Assembly: GCF_029962835.1 (NCBI RefSeq)
Contig: NC_080577.1
Coordinates: 32,718,501-32,782,500 of the forward strand
Direction: 5' to 3'
Length of the DNA: 64,000 nucleotides
From: Magnolia sinica
Lineage: Eukaryota; Streptophyta; Magnoliopsida; Magnoliales; Magnoliaceae
Below are positions 12,118 through 22,759 of this stretch, piece after piece. Made by a program: the position numbers and the translations under genes. Each line of letters starts with the position of its first letter. Position 1 is the stretch's first letter. The notes beneath the pieces are model-generated. The model did no database searches, had not been told where the DNA came from, and was given only the letters and a program-made list of their open reading frames with translations.

Positions 12118-13427
12118 GATTGCTTGATCAATGCAATTTTAAAGATATGCCCCATCCCCAATGAGATCCAAATTTTGGATGTAGGTGGGGTGGGTCATTT
12201 TCCAACGCTGATGAACGTCATTGTCACTTTGGGACTTCGAAAATGTGCGTGCGGCAAAGGAATCGTCTATGTGGGATCCAAGATTTTTCATATGCAAATC
12301 AACTTCGTCCATTACGTGAGAATCCTTATTTTAACCGTACATATAAAAGGCCATCCTGTTAAAAAATTTTATGGCCCATAAAAATGGAAACATTGTAAAA
12401 TTGCTCATAAAACTTTTAAGTTCATAATGTGGCTAGAATAATATGGATCAGGATAATTCTTCTATTTCCAATTCATATTAGTGAATTGAACCTGATTAAC
12501 GGTTTTGATTAAAGAAAAAACAAACCTATGGTCGGCATCCCATCCCATTATTCTCAGTGGTGTGACCCATCTGAGTTGTTGATCTCATTAATTTTTTGTT
12601 CGAGGAAGTATAATTGAGAAAAGAACCATATGGACGGAGTGGATTTTTCAAATACAGTATGGTGGGCTCCACAAGCTTGGTTGTTGTAAGCTCTGTGTGA
12701 AACAGGTTGTGTGGAAGATTCCGGTGCCCGTAAAGCGGATTTTTACATCCGGGCTTGGGGTAAATAGCAGGTATGTACTAGGGGGTTTAATTCACAAACC
12801 AAAAGCCAAAGTCGGTGGAACTCTTATGAGATCGACTCCGTCCATCAGGTAAGTTGCCCCGTTTTAACCGTTGAAATATTAAATCATGATCATCCGTTAT
12901 ACAGATACGCCGTACCATAGCTAAAAGTTGGCGTAGGATGCACTTCCCTCCCCTCTCTCCGCGTGCGTCGCACGTGCCATGCACCTTATTTTATGGACGT
13001 ATGCTGTTACAGAAAAATGTTCACATTCGTCCCAATTGACAACAGTCGTACCGTCTATTGAGTTGTATGGCAGCCAATGTTTGAAGTGTATAGGAAATCT
13101 GAGCCGTTCGTGCCGGTTAGCCCCACCTTAAAGATCATCGGGTACAGAATCAACCTGTTCCATTCATCAGGTGGGGGACACTGTAGAAAACCATAGAAAA
13201 CAATGGAAGACCAAGGGCTTAACTCACTATACATGTGTGTCCTGCCTAATGAATGGATGGTCATAATTTTTTTATATGATAGTATTTAAATTGGATCCAA
13301 CCTTTTAAACGGTTCGGATGTAGTATATACATGGCACGCTGGCCAAGTATAGCTAAATGGATGGTGGATTTACCATGGAATTGAGATTCATATGAACATT
13401 CCTCAAAGTTACATGGGGAGCCATATG
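11814..13427. other. Intergenic with TA microsatellite and miniature-element remnants
   Basis: A long (TA)n tract occupies about 12,047-12,114. The segments at 12,510-12,700 and 13,030-13,290 carry phrases of the GTGGGCCC miniature-element family in diverged form. No coding frame is supported. Confidence 0.5.
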
Positions 13428-13790
13428 ATACTCGTGCTGTGTATGGCGCTTGATACGCAGGCAATCAGAAATTGTGCACGTGGTATACATTAACTAAAAT
13501 AAGCCGACTAAGTTGTGGAACCCACTGTCGTCAGCTCACATCCAAAAATAAAATCATATGGTTATAACAATTCTAACCAAAAAATCAGATGGTTATAATA
13601 ATTATAACCGTCCACTAAATGTTCACTAATCTGATAATAAAATAATTAAATAAGAGTAATTCTTTTTTGTTAATCATGCATCTAAAGTGGAAAACATAGT
13701 TTGGACAGCTTGATTTTAATGAATTGAATGTTAGGTTTGCAATTTCTAAGCGCCTGCATATCATCCACCACTCCGCGAGAGTATCAAAGC
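13428..13790. mobile_element. Miniature element, GATACTC-end family, copy 2
   Basis: The left arm has TGATACTCGTGCTG and then CTTGATACGCAGGCA. The right arm has AAGCGCCTGCATATCATCCA followed by GCGAGAGTATCA, which pairs with it. Its interior shares the 'attaactaaaataagccg ... cttgtggaacccac' layout with copies 1 and 3. It is non-coding. Confidence 0.6.
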
Positions 13791-13917
13791 TCTTCTCATG
13801 GTACATATGCTATAAATGAAAGAAGCACTATGCCCAAGAAACCATATCCATCCCTCCATTCATATCTTATCCTCTCCATCCTCAGCGCGTGGGGCCTAAC
13901 GTTGTGATTTTCGAAAG

Positions 13918-14318
13918 GGGAGTTATTTGATACTCTGGCAGATCATAACACTTAATACACAGGCACTCAAAAATTATACACATATTATAATATTAACTCA
14001 AATTAAACCGTCTAACTTGTGAAACTCACCATATCTAATACAAAAAGGCAAAATCAGATCAGTTAAGTAATCCTAACCTATGACTCATTGAAACTTGTTT
14101 TGACCATTAGACATTCTTCAGTGTTTAACCGTCCAATTAATATCCACAAATCTGATAGTCAGATAATAAAAGAAGACTATGTTTTCATTAATGATACATC
14201 TGAACATATACCCATAATTTTGACGGTTTAATTTAATTAATTGTAAGCCATATATGAAAATTTTAAGTAATTTCTAAGTGCCTAAGTATCATCCATCACA
14301 CATTGTCAGAGTATCGAT
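13918..14318. mobile_element. Miniature element, GATACTC-end family, copy 3
   Basis: This is the best-preserved copy. The left end contains TTGATACTCTGGCAGATCAT and the right end AAGTGCCTAAGTATCATCCA followed by TGTCAGAGTATCG, its imperfect complement. It ends about 0.4 kb upstream of the SAUR start codon, so it may form part of that promoter region. Confidence 0.65.
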
Positions 14319-14394
14319 TTCTTTTCTCTTTTTGAAAGCGCAGATACAGCTACACTTTCTTCAAGGAGAGAGAAAGAGGTGACCCCATGTTCTA

Positions 14395-14437
<43 letters not shown>

Positions 14438-14644
14438 TCTTTCATCATTTCCACGCATTTTCGTACATATTCGTAGTAAGGTGCACGGCCCATGATGTTA
14501 ACGTAGATTCATACATAACATGGAACAACAGTTCCAATACCTATCATACATACAAACGTAAATATCAATATATCATACATGCATGAAAAAAGCTCAGCGC
14601 TAGCTGCCTATCATTTCATACATTTAATACACGGCCCCCTCTCC

Positions 14645-14709
14645 CTCCCTATATATACTTACATTTTCCATTGCTTTCGCTTTCGTACCATCTCTCTCTA
14701 ATAAAAATC
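14645..14709 (+). promoter_or_regulatory. Core promoter and 5' leader of the SAUR gene
   Basis: A TATA box (CTATATATAC) lies at about 14,649-14,658, some 55 bases before the ATG. A CT-rich leader (CCATCTCTCTCTAATAAAA) leads directly to the start codon. Placement is by consensus; the transcription start itself is inferred to lie near 14,680. Confidence 0.55.
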
Positions 14710-15078
14710 ATGAAGTGGAGGTTTTTCAAAGCATTCCTCTATAAGTGGAGGAAGTTGGGGTCTGAGGTCTCACCTTCAACGGCCCTTGATGACTGCTGGT
14801 GGGCCCAATGGGCTTGTTTCCAAGTAGATGGGCCCATTCCAAGAGATGTCCCAAAGGGCCACCTTGTAGTCTACGTAGGTGAAGATTACAAGAGGTTTGT
14901 TATCAGAGTAACTTTCCTTGACCACCCTCTCTTCAGAGAACTGCTCGATCGAGCACGGGAGGAGTACGAATTCACTCCCGACGCCAGGCTCTGTATCCCC
15001 TGTGACGTCAGCAACTTCATCAACATCGTCCATCACATCAGTGGCCAACGCCATCGGAAGATCTGGCTGGGATTCTAG
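14710..15078 (+). CDS. SAUR family protein (small auxin up RNA), single exon, 122 aa
   Basis: The product is a small auxin-responsive protein. SAURs promote cell expansion, in characterised cases by inhibiting PP2C.D phosphatases and so raising plasma-membrane proton-pump activity. The SAUR core is plain: VPKGHLVVYVGEDYKRFVI at about residues 50-68, then HPLFRELLDRAREEYEF and LCIPCDVSNF. The N-terminus is a short basic extension (MKWRFFKAFLYKWRK) and the frame has no intron, as usual for SAURs. I chose the ATG at 14,710 because it follows a TATA box and CT-rich leader at normal distance; there is no ATG upstream in frame after the TATA box. Length fits the family. Miniature elements sit directly upstream and downstream. 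The reading frame is whole, and it is the clearest functional host gene in the window. Confidence 0.93.
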   Translation: MKWRFFKAFLYKWRKLGSEVSPSTALDDCWWAQWACFQVDGPIPRDVPKGHLVVYVGEDYKRFVIRVTFLDHPLFRELLDRAREEYEFTPDARLCIPCDVSNFINIVHHISGQRHRKIWLGF

Positions 15079-15164
15079 TGGGCCCATTTGTTTTTGTGGG
15101 CCACATGGCCTATTTTATATATATATATACTATTTTGAATTCTAACTTTTTGGTGAGATCAGAA

Positions 15165-15262
15165 GGGCTTGTTTGGATGTATCCAAATTGCATTTTGCAT
15201 GGGATAATTTATTTTTTGAGACTGTTTTTCATACGGATCTGAATTGAGACATCCAAACACAG
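15165..15262. mobile_element. Short fold-back miniature element downstream of SAUR
   Basis: The left end reads GGCTTGTTTGGATGT and the right end ACATCCAAACAC, which is its near-perfect complement, over roughly 100 bp. Ends of this 'TGTTTGGAT' type are common in plant miniature elements. No target duplication was resolved. It lies about 90 bases past the SAUR stop codon. Confidence 0.5.
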
Positions 15263-15589
15263 TCTACGGATTGTGTTGTATACTATTGTAAAAGGTTGAT
15301 GTAGATTCTAATTATTGCTTATTATTAACATAATTCATGTGTTTTATTTTTTTTTTTCTGTTTTGTACGGTGGAGATTCCATTCGGCTACGGTTGAGATG
15401 CAATAAGTGCCCATGTGATTCTTTTCTTGATTTCAAACTACAAAAGAGGTGTATTGCACCCACCAACCACGCACGTTGTAATTACAAGACAATGAGGTGT
15501 AGTTTACGTCATCCTTTTGGGCCCACCGTTGATGGGCCATGGCTCACAAAATCTGTGATCTGATTTGTCTACCGTTTATTGATGGCCTG

Positions 15590-15930
15590 TAGATGGAAGC
15601 TATGTGGGGCCCATTGCACTGCCCGTCCTAAGGTGGGCCATACCACAGGAAATAGTGGGGATGGAAAAAACCCAACATTGAATCCAAACCGTTCATAAGG
15701 TTACTCCTATTGGGATAAACTGAAAAGAAAAATATTACCCTGACATAAAACTTGTGTGGGCCCACGAAGGTTTCAATGGTGGGCGTTTAAATCCCACTGT
15801 TTTCTGTAGCATGCCCCACTTGGGTTTTGGATCTGCCTCATTTTTGGACCAATGTCCTAAGATGAGCTTGCGAAACTGATGCATGGAGTGGATGTCACAG
15901 AGACATGGCAGTGGGCCCCACATAAGTTAA
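15590..15930. mobile_element. Diverged copy of the GTGGGCCC miniature-element family
   Basis: The segment opens with GTGGGGCCCATTGCACTGCC and closes with GGCAGTGGGCCCCACATAAG, inverted relative to each other. The interior follows the same order of phrases as the intact element at 1,912-2,465, such as AATCCAAACCGTTCATAAGG and ATCCCACTGTTTTCTGTAG. It is non-coding and its outermost ends are decayed. Confidence 0.6.
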
Positions 15931-17386
15931 ATTCCTCCTACAGGAACTTGTAGTAGGCAGGAGGACAGGTGGATCCCAGGTCCGACTTCAACCAGCTTGA
16001 AATTGATCAAATTTCTACGTCATGTGGTGAATATTCATAATCCATCCCTTGATCAGGTGGGCCGCACATGCCCAAAGAAACATGCTTTCAGAAAAATGAA
16101 AACCAAGTTCTAAGTTCTACATACCAGATCATGTGTTATTTAACTGATGATGGGAACGGAATGTGTGTAGAATAGAACACACGTGCACAAGAAACTTCTC
16201 TGGGCCGGGCTAAAATGACCTAAGCCCAAGGGTCATACATGCCAAGCCCAAGAGCGGCCCACAGGTGCAGCTCATGTAAAGCCACGGTTCAAACCGGGGC
16301 TGCGATTGCCAAACCAGGAAGGCTGCCTGTCTCGTCACCACCTATGCAGGAAGCTGATCGGCCATTGCTATATGTTCCTCTCCATTCAATTCGATTATGC
16401 CGCAAGTGTGAAGTGTGAACAGGGGTCTAGATTTAAATGTGCGTGTGTGAGTAAGATTCACATGTGTGCTAGAGTTTGTTCAATTCAGAGGTTTTGATTG
16501 AATTACCGGTGTTTCCAGGCCCCCAGATGGACAGATTGGAAACTGAATGAGATCCAGTTATCCTATCGACCATCGGTTTGCACTACTGTCTATAGCATTA
16601 AGGACTTTTCTTTCAACATAATTCTCTATATAGTTCAATAGTAAAAATAAATAAAGAATATAGAAGTTAAAAGTATTTTTCTATTAATGATGTTTACAAT
16701 AATAGTACTAACGATCGGCTTGAAGGATAACGATCATTCATTGCCCAATGGGAATCAAGCACATGGTGAGACAGTCGTGATTCGACTATCCATTCGTCGT
16801 CTGGTGTGGACCAAACTTTATGGGAAGATGGCCAACGAAATCACCTAGTACGTAATAAGAAAGCCCCGCAACCTTCCTTTCGAAACTGAGCGATCTTGCT
16901 TACGATCCATCAAAATACTGTGGATAAAGGGTGGAAGGACAAACTAAGAACTAAAACTAGCTATGGCCAGATATTATGAGCAACGATAGGCTAAATTAAA
17001 ATAAATAAATAAATAGATAAACATCTATGGTGGATAGGAAAATAAAGTTATCGTTGGTTGTAATGGCGTAAAGCCTAGAGCTCTTCGTAGAGTGCTGCTT
17101 ATATGAGCTTTTGGGAGACAGTGGCCTTGCGTAGTCTTCAGCATCCCGAATGTCTCTTGAAATCCCCTTATTCTTTCCACGTCAGAGTAACCTATCGCAT
17201 GCAACCACATGTACATGAGATATGCTCTCGTGTGCCTCGACTAGAGTCTTCCCGTCTCTAAACTCCTACATAGAAATGTTGTTAGAGTCATTACATCGCT
17301 TGGATTTAGCATCCATAGAGAGTGCTTTTAACATGACTCTAGTATTTAATGTTAGATAGAGATCTCATTTAATAGGATTCTGGCAT
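15931..17386. other. Intergenic, no supported gene
   Basis: Only short open frames without recognised motifs are present. At 17,341-17,395 there is a sequence built around 'catttaataggattctggcatttaatgct' (spelled here only in part) that recurs on the far side of the large MULE; it is the MULE's original target. Confidence 0.5.
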
Positions 17387-17395
17387 TTAATGCTA

Positions 17396-18061
17396 GAGTC
17401 CGGATCCTCTGCCTCCCGCAATATCATTGGTCCATCTCACCGCGCCTGCCACGTAGGACTAGCAAATCCGTTTCCTTTTCATATTAAAAAATAAATAAAT
17501 AAATAAATAAATCTCTCTGCCGTCTTCCCTAACAGCAACGGCACCACGAGAAAATCTCTCCGCCGTCTTCCCTAACGGCAACGACACCACGAACGGCACT
17601 TTCCATTTCCGGTTCACAGTGATTTTTCAAAGATTTCTTCTCCCCTCGTTTCTAATTTCAAATTCTTTCCTTTTACAGATGGATTTCATCAAAGCGGAAG
17701 AAAAATAAGGATTTTTTCTTTTGAAGATCGGAGGCCCTCTTTCCTCAATCTCTCACAATCCCTCTTGCCCATTTTCCCTTGGGCAGCCGATAGCCGATTT
17801 CTGCTATTTCGTCTATTCATCTATCGAAGATCCACCCCACCTCACAGGTATTATAATTTTTTTATATAATTTTTTACAGATTATTTATTTTATTTATTTT
17901 TTCCTCCATTCAAAATCCTTTTTTTTTCAAGGCTATTTTTTGTCATCTGCAATGGACCCACTGAATGAATGGTTCAGATACCAGATTTTTAAATGAGGAA
18001 CATTGGATGTTGTTTTTGAATTGCCTGTGTGCATGTAGACTAATAGGAGATTTTCAGGATT
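17396..18061 (+). repeat. Left terminal inverted repeat of the MULE
   Basis: It matches the complement of 40,285-40,979 from GAGTCCGGATCCT to TTTTCAGGATT with small indels. Near 17,510-17,600 there are two tandem copies of a roughly 43-bp unit containing GCCGTCTTCCCTAACGGCAA. An acceptor-like TTTTACAG followed by ATGGATTTCATC lies near 17,678. A donor-like CTCACAG|GTATTA lies at 17,847/17,848. This suggests the repeat provides promoter and an untranslated first exon for the transposase. Confidence 0.85.
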
Positions 18062-19252
18062 ATTCAGATTTACTTACAGATAGAAGTGTCCTGAATAATC
18101 ACTCCTACCATCAAAATTTAACAATTCAATGAAAAATATCATGCAATTCGACGCCACTGCCTCTCGTTTGGTAGACAGCCTGAAAATGAGTTGAGCACTC
18201 CTCTCCCTCCAATATTAGTGGACATGAATCTAAAAGATCCATATCGAAATGGGGGTATTTGAAATTTGTATATTGAATGGTCAGGATCTTCCAAGCCCAT
18301 TTTGAGGAGCATTAGACAAATAATCTGGATCACCAAACAAGGGGACCCACAAGTATCTAAATAAAAGCATTAGGCTCAACAGTCCCATTTATTTTTTTTA
18401 TACATGCAGCCCAGCAGATTCCTGAAACAGTGTTTTTGACCCATCTACACAGGAAGCTTACTTGATGACAATACATGTTTATGGTCAAGCACAATGCCAA
18501 ATCCTCATGTAATAAACATCCCTAACTACATATCTCCCTCAACTAAAAGTACGAATCTAGAAGTTCTTGAGTAGAGCCTATGGATTTTGAATTCTTCTAG
18601 CGGGCCAATTCAAAATTTTGATTTTGCCTAGCTTAAACCCAGTCTATTGACATCCCTATGAGAAACAAACTTGCATGGTTATGTATCTATTTAGAAATTG
18701 GAAAATATTTTAGATCTTGAATTAAATCAAAGAGAAATATTAATACTTTATATGAGTGATAGAAAAGTAATTAACATTAAGCTGAGTTATGAGTCTTTGA
18801 TTCTAACAATCAAAAATCTATAGGAAAATCCACAACTGGCCCATATGCACAACGTATGACAACTGCTGAGTTCGACCACAGTTAAACTTAATTAACTTGC
18901 TAAAATAATACCATAGAAACATTAAGCTAGTTAAAAGACTTGAAAGTTTCTAGCATACAATAATCAGAATTTACATACGGGACCCATGATAATAGTTGAT
19001 TTCTTTGCAACCCCCTTGTGGACATGGATACCTTAAAAAAGATAACCGAAAAAATATCCTCAGATTTGGCCTTAGCTTTAGCTACAAGATATTGACATTT
19101 CCACCACTGTTAGTTTTGATGTTATTTTGCCACTATACAATAATTTGCAGTTAGAACTAAAAATTAATATGCCATGTGTATGCAAAATTGATTAGATTAT
19201 TGTTGTAAATTAAGTCATTTATTTTCAAACACTATTTTTGCCTTTCAGGTCA
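18062..19252. other. Transposase-proximal MULE interior, probable first intron
   Basis: The stretch is AT-rich with no coding frame. It lies between a donor-like site in the left terminal repeat (17,848) and a strong acceptor (TTTTTGCCTTTCAG, ending 19,247) just before the transposase ATG. The simplest reading is one intron of about 1.4 kb in the transposase transcript. Confidence 0.45.
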
Positions 19253-22137
19253 ATGGAAAGTACTATTTTCTTCAAATCATGCACACCACGTGAGGTGGAG
19301 GACACGTCTCAATCACAACCTCATAGAGACATTGAATCAGAAAATGATATAAATGAATTAAGAAGCTCTAATGTATATACGAGTGATTCAGGCATAGATG
19401 AAAATGCATATAATTTGAAAATTGGTAATAAATTTGAAACAGAGAAAGATGCATATAAGTTTTACAATAGTTATAGACGGAAAGTCAGTTTTAGTGTTCA
19501 GATTGATACTAGAACTATAGATCGTAAGACGAGAGTAGTAAAAATGAGAAAATTCGCCTGCTCTAGAGAATGTAAACGACCATCTGATAAACATGATGTA
19601 AATGTGAAGCAACACCGCGATGAAACAAGAACAAGTTGTAAGGCATACATGACAATTAATTTGGGAGTTAACGGTAAATATCAAATTACCAATTTTAATA
19701 GTGATCATAATCATATACTTTCATCTCCAAAAGAATCACATTTACTAAGATCACAATGAAAACTTTCTGTAGCTCAAGTAATGGTAGCTGATGACTGCGA
19801 CAGATTCGGTATAAAGCCAAAAGCAACATTTGATTTAATGAGCAGACAAGCTAGTGGTCGACAATATGTTGGACATAATATGGTAGATTTCAAGAATTAC
19901 TTACGGACGAAAAGGATGAATGCAATGAAACAATTCGATGTTGAGGGTCTACTGCAATTTTTCAAAACAAAGCAAGTTGAAGATGCAAAGTTCTTTTACT
20001 CCATTCAAATTGATTCTGAAAATCGTATTACCAATATTTTTTGGTCAGATGGAAGAATGATTTTAGATTACGATCTTTTTGGAGATGTGATTTATTTTGA
20101 CACGCCGTATAGAACAAATGAGTATGGACGACCATTTGCACCATTTCTTGGTGTTCATCATCATAGACAAACAGTTTTTTTTTGGGGCTGCACTTCTATA
20201 TGATGAAACCATTGATTCTTTCAAATGGTTGTTTAAAACTTTTTGTGATACAATGTCTGGAAAAATGCCTTAAACCATTCTCACAGATCAAGATAAGGCA
20301 ATGTCAAGTGCGATTAAAACGGAATTAACAAGAACAGTTCACCGTATTTGTGTTTGGCATATGTTTCAAAATGCATGCAAACACCCAAGTCATTTATTTA
20401 ATTCTTCTGAATCTTTTGGCAACGATTTTAGTAAATGTGTCTATGATTTTGATGATGAGAGTGAATTCTACCATGCATGGGAAACAATGATTCAGAAATA
20501 TGATCTTACAAATAATACATGGTTGCAACAATTATTCAATGAAAAAGAGAAGTGGGCATTAGTGTATGGAAAAAAAAAGTATTTTGTGCTGATATGAAAA
20601 GCACATAACGTTGCGAAAGTTTGAACAAGGATTTGAAGAGATACTTACATCCAGGGCAAAATATTCTCAGATTTTTGGAACACTTCGAACGATTGGTGGA
20701 TGATAGAAGGAACGCCGAATTAGAAGCAAATTTCAAAATGACTTAGAGTTCACCAACTGTGTTGTTTCCTATTCATATTTTGGAGCATGCAGCTAGTGTC
20801 TACACAACAACCATTTTTAAATTATTCCAGTCTGAGTATACCAACAGTCTTGGTCAAACTATTGAAAAACTAGAAGAGTCTGGGATGATGATTAAATACC
20901 AAGTACGTAAAAGTAAAAAGCATAGACTCTACATCGTTGCCGTGAACTCAACGGATAAGTTTTTTGAATGCAGTTGCAGAAAGTTTGAATTTATGGGTAT
21001 TTTATGTTCCCATATATTAAAAGCAACAAATTATACCCTCACAAGACTGCCATCGAAATACATCTTAAAGAGGTGGACCAGAGAAGCTGCTTCATATTCC
21101 TTTCCGTCGGTTGTTAGAGGATGTGGCTTGGATGGAGACTCTAATAAACTATGTTCTCATCGTTATAACAGCTTGATTTCTAACTTTGTTAAGTTGTCAT
21201 CAATGGGTTGTGAAAGTGAAGAGTCATTTCAATGTGTTACTAAATATTTTGAGTTGATGCATCAGGAATTGCAAAAAATATTTAAAGAAAAAGCAAAATT
21301 AAAAGGACCATCATCCATTGAAGATTGTTGCAATAATAACGAGAGTTAGAGACAGGATGATTGTGTAATTTTAAATGTTGACAATGCACAGTTGAAAGAT
21401 AAAATCGTTGAAATAAAAAAAAGAAGCTCATGAAACAAGAATGGGGAATCTCAATGACTTTAACAAAGAAGATCGTGGAATTAAAAGAAAAGGAATTGAA
21501 ATTGTTGAAGGTAAAGAAGAAGCTTATAAAATCAAGAGAAAGGAGCAATGTCGTGGTAGACCTAGATTTAAGAATTGTTTGGAAAAGAAAAAAACAAAGA
21601 AACGCCAAAAGAAAGTGCAGAAAAGTGAACCAATGCTATACCCTACTATTGAAGATCTCAGAGATGCATCAAATCCAATCCATCATCATACATGTCTCAC
21701 ACAGGTACGTTGTTACTATCTTGATTTAATATGTAGAAATTTAAATATTTTTAAATCAATGGAAAAAATTAAATGATAAATTTATATTTATTTGTGAACT
21801 TGATTTTCATGTTGTTACTTGTATCAGGGATACAATGGTGTTTGTTTGGATCCCGTGACTACGTACTTTCAATCAGGGTTATCTCATTCCGTCATTCAAC
21901 CACATCAAGCCGTCCAGGGCCATCTCCAACCCTCGATTCACTTTCCTAATAATTTAAGTTTCACTCAATTACTTAAGGTAGGAAATTGCATTTATGAGCA
22001 ATTTAAATAATGCATATTAATTCTCTTATATTTTTTTGATACTAACTTGGATTCATGGAATGATTAATATGCAGAATACTCCTGTCGCAAGTTGTAGTAG
22101 TTCAATAATTGGAAAAGAAGGACAACAATCCTCGTGA
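19253..22137 (+). pseudogene. FAR1/FHY3-related MULE transposase, broken
   Basis: This would be the transposase that cuts and joins MULE ends. Reading starts MESTIFFKSCT at 19,253, five bases after a splice acceptor. Domains in order: a FAR1-type zinc-finger DNA-binding domain (about 19,420-19,750; KFACSREC, SCKAYM, SDHNH); the MULE catalytic domain (about 20,070-20,400; [37 protein letters not shown]); and a SWIM zinc finger (about 20,960-21,040; FECSCRKF...GILCSHIL). Small 3' exons follow, with donors at about 21,703 and 21,978 and a final stop at 22,135-22,137. In-frame stops occur near 19,757, 20,271 and 20,743. Frame changes occur at the T run near 20,175 and the A run near 20,570. The gene is therefore inactive but recognisable along its whole length. 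FAR1/FHY3 transcription factors descend from such transposases; position between MULE ends argues for the transposon form. Confidence 0.88.
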
Positions 22138-22601
22138 CTTATGAATGTTCTACGACAAATTTATTATCTAAATGTCATTGATTTTCTACTCCTACTATCA
22201 CAAATGTTTGCTTGTATAGACAGTAGATTACAAATTCTGGGCACATTTGTTCTTCTCGTTTTTTTTTTTAGGTGGTTGTTACTTTTTCCTTACATTTGTA
22301 GTTTCTGTGGATGGTATGCATTTTTTCCATAAATAACTAGTTCAAAAATTAGATGATTAAACTATGGGTGCTTTACTCTTTTTGTTATTTATTTTAAACT
22401 AGTTCATGAAATTTGTTCTCTAGACAACACTCCATTGTTCTCTAGTATATATAGCACATGGACTGCATAAAACCTAATCTTGGATCCTAATATTCTGATG
22501 TACATATCTGTAGAGAAATGTGTTGTTAGCGGCTTACTGTTTACAGTGGCATTCCAATTGTTTATGATATTTTGTGGGTTTTGCCTCTTGTTGGGCTGGT
22601 G

Positions 22602-22733
22602 ATGATGAGATGGGCTTATGGTTTTGAAGAGTTGAATGTGACTGAGATTTCATATGTGAAAGCTTATGGTGTGTCCATCGGGTTGTTGATGGTGGGCCCC
22701 AGTCTTCTTCAAGGAGCTGCTGCAAAAGGAGCT
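22602..22733 (+). pseudogene. Probable captured pectin acetylesterase exon fragment
   Basis: A 44-codon frame from ATG at 22,602 ends at a donor-like site (GGAGCT|GTAATA). Its end, LLQGAAAKGA, matches the phrase preceding the conserved CLDG block in plant pectin acetylesterases, where a run like 'AAAKGAVCLDG' is usual. The upstream part (ELNVTEISYVKAYGVSIG) has the character of the variable N-terminal region. The rest of the enzyme, including its Ser-Asp-His active site, is absent. It lies 0.5 kb past the transposase, in the same direction, and would be a captured fragment. The match is short, so the family is a moderate-confidence call. Confidence 0.42.
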
Positions 22734-22759
22734 GTAATAGTGCATTTCGATATTTAGAT

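Noticed and set aside
15315-15563. 82-codon frame downstream of SAUR
   Set aside because: No motif; overlaps the approach to a decayed miniature element and lacks gene context.
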